Assembly: GCA_034387635.1 (NCBI GenBank)
Contig: JAOANU010000015.1
Coordinates: 434,001 to 498,000 of the forward strand
Reading direction: 5' to 3'
DNA length: 64,000 nt
Origin: Rhodosporidiobolus odoratus
Lineage: Eukaryota > Basidiomycota > Microbotryomycetes > Sporidiobolales > Sporidiobolaceae
A program made the position numbers and the translations under genes. This document shows, piece after piece, positions 57,801 to 64,000 of this stretch (position 1 is its first letter; each line of letters starts with the position of its first letter). The notes under the pieces were generated by a model. That model was not told the DNA's origin and searched no databases. It saw nothing but the letters and a program-made list of their open reading frames with translations.

Positions 57801-60800
57801 GAAGAAAACGCACATCGGCGACGAGCTTATCGCCCGCATCAAGGTCCCCATCTGCTTCTTCCCACTTGCCCCAATGCAGCCTGACATCTGCCCTAAGCGC
57901 CAACGCGCGGGCCATGAGTCTCGACGAGGCAAGATCTTCCGCTAACTCGAAAGCTTGAGTCGCGTAAAAGTCTGCTGATTTGGGCGTGCCGCGAAGGAAA
58001 TGCAGCTGAGCAACGCGGAGGGTTGAAGTGACGAGACCCTGTTTACTCGAAAGAGTCAGACTCGCGGACATCAGTATTGTCGGTAGGAAAAAGGCGAACC
58101 TCGGCAAGCTGCCAACCCAATCCTGCCAGAGCGCCGCCCGGAAGTGCTGTACCCTTCTTCTCCTGGTCAACACTTGCCGCTTCAGCCAAAGGTGTGCGAT
58201 GGTCTTGAGGCGGGGCTTGAAAGGCCGCATCGTCTGCGGAACAGGTCGAGCCTTTCGCTGGGGCGGGGGCTAGACGGGAGATGTTGTTCAAGGCGCGGGA
58301 GCCGAGGCGCATCGCTTGGAGGGCCGGTGCGAGGGAGCGAGAAAGCTCGCCCTGATGTGCCGAGCACAGCCGGGCAGCGGGTCAGTATGCATTGTCATCT
58401 GCTCCCTTGGAGAGGCGAAGGCGGAGACCGGTAGCGCACCTTTCGCTGCAGCAATACTGAACACGTACTCGCCGCGAGACCCGCCCGCCTGAGGAGCAGG
58501 GTACGCTCGACAATCTTGGCCGTAGTCGTGACCGCAGTCGATTCCTCCTTTTCGAGCTCCTCGTTCAACTTGAGTGCGGAGTCATACGCAGCAGCGCTGT
58601 TATGTCGTTCACGTCAGCTCAATCGCCACGACAGGGTGGAAAGTAGGAAAGAATACGCACGCTTTCTCATGCCCACCTAACATAGCCCAATATTCCGCCC
58701 GCCCCGATTCAACCTCGACCTTAGCTTCGCTCACGCCCTCAGCTTCCTTCGCCCTCGCTTCAGCTTGCGCGAGTACAACGCCGGCTCTTGCAGTCTTTCC
58801 CAGCCGCAAGTATCCCTTTGCGAGCCGGGCGGAAGAGGTTAGAAAAGCATCGAGAGCTTGTGAAGGAGGCAGCAGGGTAGAGAGCCGACGGAGGAAGCGG
58901 AGAATCGAGATGGCGAGGATTTGGTGGCCGAGGGTGAGGAGGAGATGCGAGGCGGTTTCTGCGCGTCCGAGAAAGCTCAGTCAGCTATATACAGCGCAGC
59001 GAAAGATGGGGCAGGTAGGAGATGTGCCCACCGAACAGGTTGTAAACCTTCTCAACATCATCTAGCTTGACCTCCTTTCTACCTCCGTCCATACTCGCTC
59101 CAGCACCCTGCTTCACAGGCGTCTTAGGCGCTATCGTGACCTTTTCCTGGCCCGCCTTTTCCTCCACAGCAGGAGCAGAAAGGTTGTCCAGCTTGACTTC
59201 CCCCCTCTTCCGCCTCGGCGGCGTGACCTGCCCCGTAACAAAGGCAGGTGCGGCTCGAGTCGTCCGTCGCGTCGGGGCTGCTCTCGCCGCCGCAGATGCC
59301 AATGGAGGCGGCGCAGCAGCGCGCGTAGTCGTTCTCCGCGTGCGAGTTGTCGGAGGAGGAGCCGGTCCAGGTCGTGCAAGAGCAGCAGTGGGAGGGCTCC
59401 TCAACTTCGTAGGCGATTGGAACGATACCGTTCTCGTCATCTTGCCATCTAACGCTGCTTTTGGCGTAGGTTTCCTCCCGCTACCAGGCGCGGGGGGCGG
59501 AGCGGTCGGCGATGCTGGCAAGTCGCCTTCCATAGCTCGCTGCAGGATGTCGAGAGCCGGTTGAGCTTGAAAGGCGATAGCTTCGGATGCTGCAGAGGAA
59601 GGTGCAGAAGTAGATGAAGATTGAGCGTGGGCGTGGAAGGCGTGGAAGGCGAGGAAGAGGTGCGAAAGGGACAGAAGCTGTGGGCAGAAGGGGGCGAGTG
59701 CAGTATCGGCGGTAGCGGACAGATCCTGCGGAGCGAGAGAACCATAGGGTCAGGAGAACGAAATGGAAGGTGCTTGGGGGAGACTCACAGAAGCGCATAG
59801 TGCTTCGATTTCCGCTGCGACCGACTGAGGCTCAAGACCCCTGCTCGCACCGAAGCCTGTACTCGCGATCTCCAATCTCCTCAGCAGTATCCTCGCCCGC
59901 CTGATCGGGAACTTCTCTCGCGTATACACCTTCTCCGCCTCATCCAGCATCGCAAGGGCCGCCTGTCTGACTTCAGGCTTGTCCCCACAGCTTTCAAGCG
60001 TCGACAGCTGCATCTCCAGCATGATGCCACAAACGGCGGGCGGGACGGAGGTGGCGAGCTGCGAGCAGGTCAGAGGGAGAGACGCAGCGGGAAGGAGGAG
60101 GTCGAAAATGGCGAGGCGGATGGAGCGTTGGAGGAGTTTGTAGAGCGGTGCGTGGGCGATGAGGATATCGGAGAGAGAGGAGGAGAAGCCGGAAGACGTG
60201 AGGGCAGCGTAGATGGAAGGAGGTTGGGACAGCGCGGAGGAAAGGTATGCTTCGCAAGCGGCCTGAAGGAAATATACTGGGTAAGCGGCATCTATCACGC
60301 GATGGAGAGAAGCAAGTCACCTTCTTGTCCCCCACTGCATGTGCCGCCAACGCCCTCAACTCCCACCTCCGCCCCATCAACCTCTCCAGATCCTTCATCG
60401 CCTCCCTCTTCTCCCTCTCCTTCTTTCCCTCTGCCCCGCCATCCTCCAACGCCATCTCTCCCAGCTTCTCCGCCAAACCATCGTGCTCCCCCTCCGCGCC
60501 TGCCGAGAGCAACCCACTGTTCCGAGCCGCAGACAGCGCAGACGCGGTGATTTCGCAGGCTCGAGTGACGAAACGGCCTGCTTCTCCCGCCAAGCCAGAG
60601 TTGAACAAGGTCCCACCAATGTTGTAATATGCTGACGCGAGGGTTCGAATCGAGTAGTGCAAGTCGAGGTCGAGGGGAAGGGTGTCGGCCGTCGGAGGTT
60701 GTGAGGAAGAATTCGACGGGCTGATAAGAGGTACGGCCTGTTCGAGGTAGTGGAAAGCGACAGCGAGAGAGTCGCGATCGTCGACCACTGTTGTCGAGTA

Positions 60801-63112
60801 GGCGAGTAAAAGGAGGGAATCCACCGTAGTAGTCGCCAAATCCCTTCTTGCCTTCGCCCTTGCCTGCCCATCTGCCTCTTCCTGCCTATCCTCCCTCCGC
60901 AGCGCCTCAACCATCTGCCTCGAATGGCCCACAACTCCCTCCAGCGCCTTCCTTACTGCGTATTCAACGTCCGGCAAGCTTGCGGCCGTAGATCCCGCAG
61001 GAACGAGGAGTTGCTCTGCCCGTTTCCCCCTTTTAAGGTGTTTTGAGAAGGAATACCGCGCTCGATCAAGGGCTTTGTCCAGTTTCTCTTGAGCTTCGGT
61101 GGGGAGGACAGGGGTTTGAGAGAGTCGAAGGGGAGTGAGCGAGGGGATAAGACCACAGAGGGCGCGGAGGGCTTCTGTCACAGCGGGGGTGGAAGAGGAG
61201 GACGAAGGGGACTTGGCATAGGATTCGAAGATGGCGAGATGGTTCAGGAAAGAGGTGGTAAGGCGGGAGATGGTGGCGGCGACTTCGTTCGGATCGTCAG
61301 GAAGACTTGAGGATGATGAGGGATCGCTGGCATTAGGGTGGAGAAGAGATGGGAGGCGTGAAAGAAAGGCATGGTCGCCAGCCTGTCGCTCATGAGCGTC
61401 AGCACAGCTCAGCACTTCAGTGGCAAAAGGAAAGAGACAGCGTACCCGCCTGGCGATATGAACGACCACTTCCCCCGTCTCCTCCCACTTCTTCCCTTCC
61501 CGCCTGACTCCCCTGGCCGTACACGCCGCAACGAACCTCTCCCAGCACGCCTTGACCCTTTCACCGAGTTCCGCTTCCGACCTACCCAGCGCCTCCGCAG
61601 CTCGGCCATACAACAAGAGGATCTTGCGGTGTTGGTCGTGGAGGGCGTCGACTTTTTCCTGAGGCACCAGGGAGATGGGCAAGGAAGGAGCGATAGAGGA
61701 GGAATGGGAAGACAGGGTAGAAAGCGAGAGGTAGAGAAGGAGAGCTTCTATCCGAATAGTGAGGAGAGCTTCTGGATCTGCTTTGAGCATAGGTCTTGGT
61801 CAGGTACCAAGATGGGAACGACCGTCGAGAGGGACGTACCAACACTTCCGTCATTCCCAGCACACCCTTTCGTCACACTTCCGAACATGTTGAGCATCAT
61901 TCCATCCACTCTCTTCCCGAGTGCTTCCCTATCCTGATCCTTCAGTTCATCCAGCGAGCCCGCCTTTGCTTGCTGGTCCAGCAAAGTCTTCCAATCACCC
62001 GGTGACCCACCGCCTACGTCTTCTCGGAACAGTCGGGCAAGCCCAGTTGCTCGCTCTAGTGGATTCAGGTCAGAGGGCGGAAGGCGGAAGAAACAGGCGA
62101 GGAAGTATTGCTGAGTGGCCAGCACGAGGGGAGTAATCTCTGCGAATGTAGGGCGTGAAGGCGAGGAGGTAGAGAGGGTCTCGGAAAGCGTGGGAGGGGC
62201 GAGGTAGGAGGACGCAGGGAGGGGGACGAAGAGCAAGGAAAGGTAGGCAGTAGGTCGCGAGGTCGGTGGAGGTATAGATGGGGCTATTGAGGGTGACCAC
62301 CAGGAGACGAGGGATGCTCGTAGTAGGGACAACTCGCGTAGAGCAAACGGGTACTGCATATGATGCGGGTCAGCGGATCAGGTTGAAGTGAAGATTAGGA
62401 AAAACGAGTAACAGACCAATTCCATCTCGACCAACCCTGCCACCACACTTCCCGCCGCCTTTTCCACCTCAACCTTCTTCTTGTCTAGGACTCCATCCTG
62501 CACGAGCTTCCGCAACTCGCTCAGTGCTCGACTCGCATCCTGCGCGACCGCCTCGACCTTTTCTCTCGTCGTTCCGCCCGCTGCCAAGCCGGGCGATCTC
62601 GCGCTTCCCCGTGAGGTTGAAGGCGGCCGCGCACTAGTAGGGGTCGACGCGACGGAGCCAGCAGGGCCTGACGAGGTTGACACGCGGAAGCCTGATTTGT
62701 TGAACGCACCCAGTGAGGCGAGAGCCGAGTTGAGACTTGTCATGGCTTGTTTCGCGCGTTCTTGCGGTGACCGCATGTCCTCCGAAGCTGTTGCATCGGG
62801 ACATGTGGGCGGCTGAGCGCGTTTTGGCACGGTAGTCAACCGTGCGAGCGAGGTTGAGGCATGTTTGGTGGAGGGAGCCCGAGAGGGAGGTGGTCGATTT
62901 GCTGCGGCGGAGCGGCCGAGAGGTTTGACTAGTTGTTGTTCTCGTGCAGCCCGCGAGGTAGATGTGGCGGCTGATTTTGTAGCGGTGGAGGATTCGAGAT
63001 TTAGGGATTCAAGGGAATCTGCGAGGGCGTCCCGTTGGGCTTGAGGTTGACGAACGCGTGTTGTTCTAGTCTTGGTCGGTGCATTTGGTGGTTTGGCGCG
63101 TGTTGTCGACAT
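54811..63112 (-). CDS. ESP1: Separase
   Basis: Caspase-like protease (family C50) that cleaves cohesin at anaphase onset. The ATG at 63112 (MSTTRAKPPNAPTKTRTTRV) begins a basic, disordered N-terminus. Thousands of bases of alpha-helical repeat sequence follow (for example SLFVPLPASSYLAPPTLSET and AVAFHYLEQAVPLISPSNSS). The C-terminal protease domain has the catalytic His in LFLYFGHGGAEQYVRSQ (about 55258-55290) and the catalytic Cys in MLWGCSSGML (about 55187-55215), then GTPYHYMVAG and PTLVANLWDVTDKDIDKFAF. The protein ends RFSSASSS. About 2,300-2,400 residues with roughly 20 introns; large size and C-terminal protease are typical. It begins 190 bases beyond the right end of the mobile array and is complete. 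Confidence 0.93.
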
Positions 63113-63370
63113 TGCTGGATCTATACAGAATCCAGAACAAGCGAGATCAACGACAAGGAGGAGGAGGAGCGAGATGGACGGGGAAGGTTGATCAAGAACT
63201 GCTAACGCTGGTGACTCAGGCCCAGGCAGAGAGACGTTGTGTGGGACAGCAGGGACTCTAGCTACCGGTCTAGACGTTTACCGTCTTCTCGCATCTGCGA
63301 GGATCATTCTCCCAGACTCTCCCCACCCCTCCGAGTCGTCCAACTTGACCTTCCCCCTCTCCTGGCGACC
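63113..63370. promoter_or_regulatory. Divergent promoter region ESP1 / AFI1-like gene
   Basis: 258 bases between two outward-facing start codons. The 100 bases before the plus-strand start are C/T-rich. No specific cell-cycle box could be named with confidence. Confidence 0.45.
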
Positions 63371-64000
63371 ATGGCCATCCCTAAACTAGCATCCTCAGCC
63401 TCACTTCAATCACTACAAGCTGGCTCGATACCCAGCACTCACCCTTTGGTCGACTATGTCCTCCTCGCCGAATTCGACATCGACCAGGGCTCAGTCCTCA
63501 AACACCAATGCCCACAAGACACGGGCTGCGATCAACAGTACGCTTCCTTCTTCCCTCTCCTTTCTTGATGACCCTAGCACTACTCACCTCCTCTCTCCAC
63601 AGCTTACTGGCCGAGCATATGCTCCCGGACGGAGCTCACGACCGTCAGGAGGACTGGACCGTCTTCTGCTTGAACCAGGTCCCTGGCCTCACCCTCGACA
63701 CAAAGGCAAAAAGCAAGGACACACAGCCCGAGACTGGGCTGTACTATGTCATGAGTTTGGTCAGGACAAAGATGGACGCCGCCGTGAGAAGGTCCGTCCG
63801 CTTTTCTTTTCCTCCTCACATTCCCTCTCTCGCTCAAGTCGCCCGACCTCGTGATCCTTGCCGAACCGAGTGCTGACCTCCGACCTCACAGGGGTGCCCT
63901 GGTCAAAGCCCTGGCCGTTGTGACGCGGAACCCCTATATCCAGATCTTCAAGGTATGCTGATCCGGGTTTCTGTCTGTTTGCAGCTCGTAGTCAGACTGA
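63371..64000 (+). CDS. AFI1: AFI1-like DENN-domain polarity protein, 5' part only
   Basis: Cut by the window edge. The start at 63371 gives MAIPKLASSASLQSLQAGSI, then HPLVDYVLLAEFDIDQGSVL, the opening of the Afi1/Mesa-like N-terminal longin-DENN region. After a short intron: LLAEHMLPDGAHDRQEDWTV, then TGLYYVMSLVRTKMDAAVRR, and after a second intron GALVKALAVVTRNPYIQIFK followed by a donor (GTATGC) near the end. Afi1 of yeast binds the GTPase Arf3 and keeps cell polarity; DENN proteins usually act as Rab exchange factors. The LLAEFDI...LPDGAH...EDWT pattern is characteristic. Downstream domains are not visible, so a sister DENN family (Avl9, DENND6) cannot be fully excluded. Confidence 0.8.

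Overview
The window is nuclear DNA of a fungus: GC-rich, gene-dense, with genes on both strands broken by many short (about 50-120 nt) GT-AG introns. Gene content (DASH subunit, separase, Paf1-complex Rtf1, Prp40, peroxisomal Lon, Afi1-type DENN protein) and style point to a basidiomycete yeast, most likely a red yeast of the Microbotryomycetes (Rhodotorula/Rhodosporidium/Sporobolomyces group). The taxon is an inference; no rRNA or other marker is present. Exons were joined by eye using splice consensus, so coordinates of spliced genes run from start codon to stop codon.

Left part (0.7-23.9 kb), mostly housekeeping: STT3 (oligosaccharyltransferase, -) diverges from a secreted thioredoxin-fold ER protein (+); an unknown membrane protein (-); RTF1 (+); a WDR89-like WD40 protein (+); a decayed MYND-finger gene (-); an F-box/RCC1 protein of the Saf1 type (+); a small unknown protein (-); PRP40 (-); CDC55, the B subunit of PP2A (+); and an NAD(P)-dependent reductase of the extended SDR family (+).

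Middle part (23.9-45.9 kb): two more MYND-finger remnants, SPC19 of the DASH complex (-), an RCC1-repeat protein (-) divergent from phosphopantothenate-cysteine ligase CAB2 (+), a ZIP9-type metal transporter with a long poly-Gly tract (-), the exosome nuclease RRP6 (+), peroxisomal Lon protease ending in SRL (-), adenylosuccinate synthetase ADE12 (-), and a large low-complexity protein with a possible degenerate septin-like domain and a C-terminal membrane anchor (+).

Accessory island (about 45.9-54.6 kb): this is the most unusual part. A 417-bp segment holding the ADE12 promoter, first exon and first intron is present a second time at 46.64-47.06 kb. Just beyond it lie two almost identical 3.74-kb units in direct tandem. 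Each encodes a tyrosine recombinase with a C-terminal GCR1_C-like domain, i.e. a Crypton-type element. An identical 13-bp sequence stands at the left end, at the junction and at the right end, as expected if a circular element integrated by site-specific recombination, twice, at one attachment site. Each copy carries different small lesions. The ADE12 copy attached to the gene body seems to have lost its first splice donor, whereas the detached copy keeps it.

Right part (54.6-64 kb): the very long separase gene ESP1 (-) and, divergent from it, the 5' end of an AFI1-like DENN gene (+) cut by the window edge.
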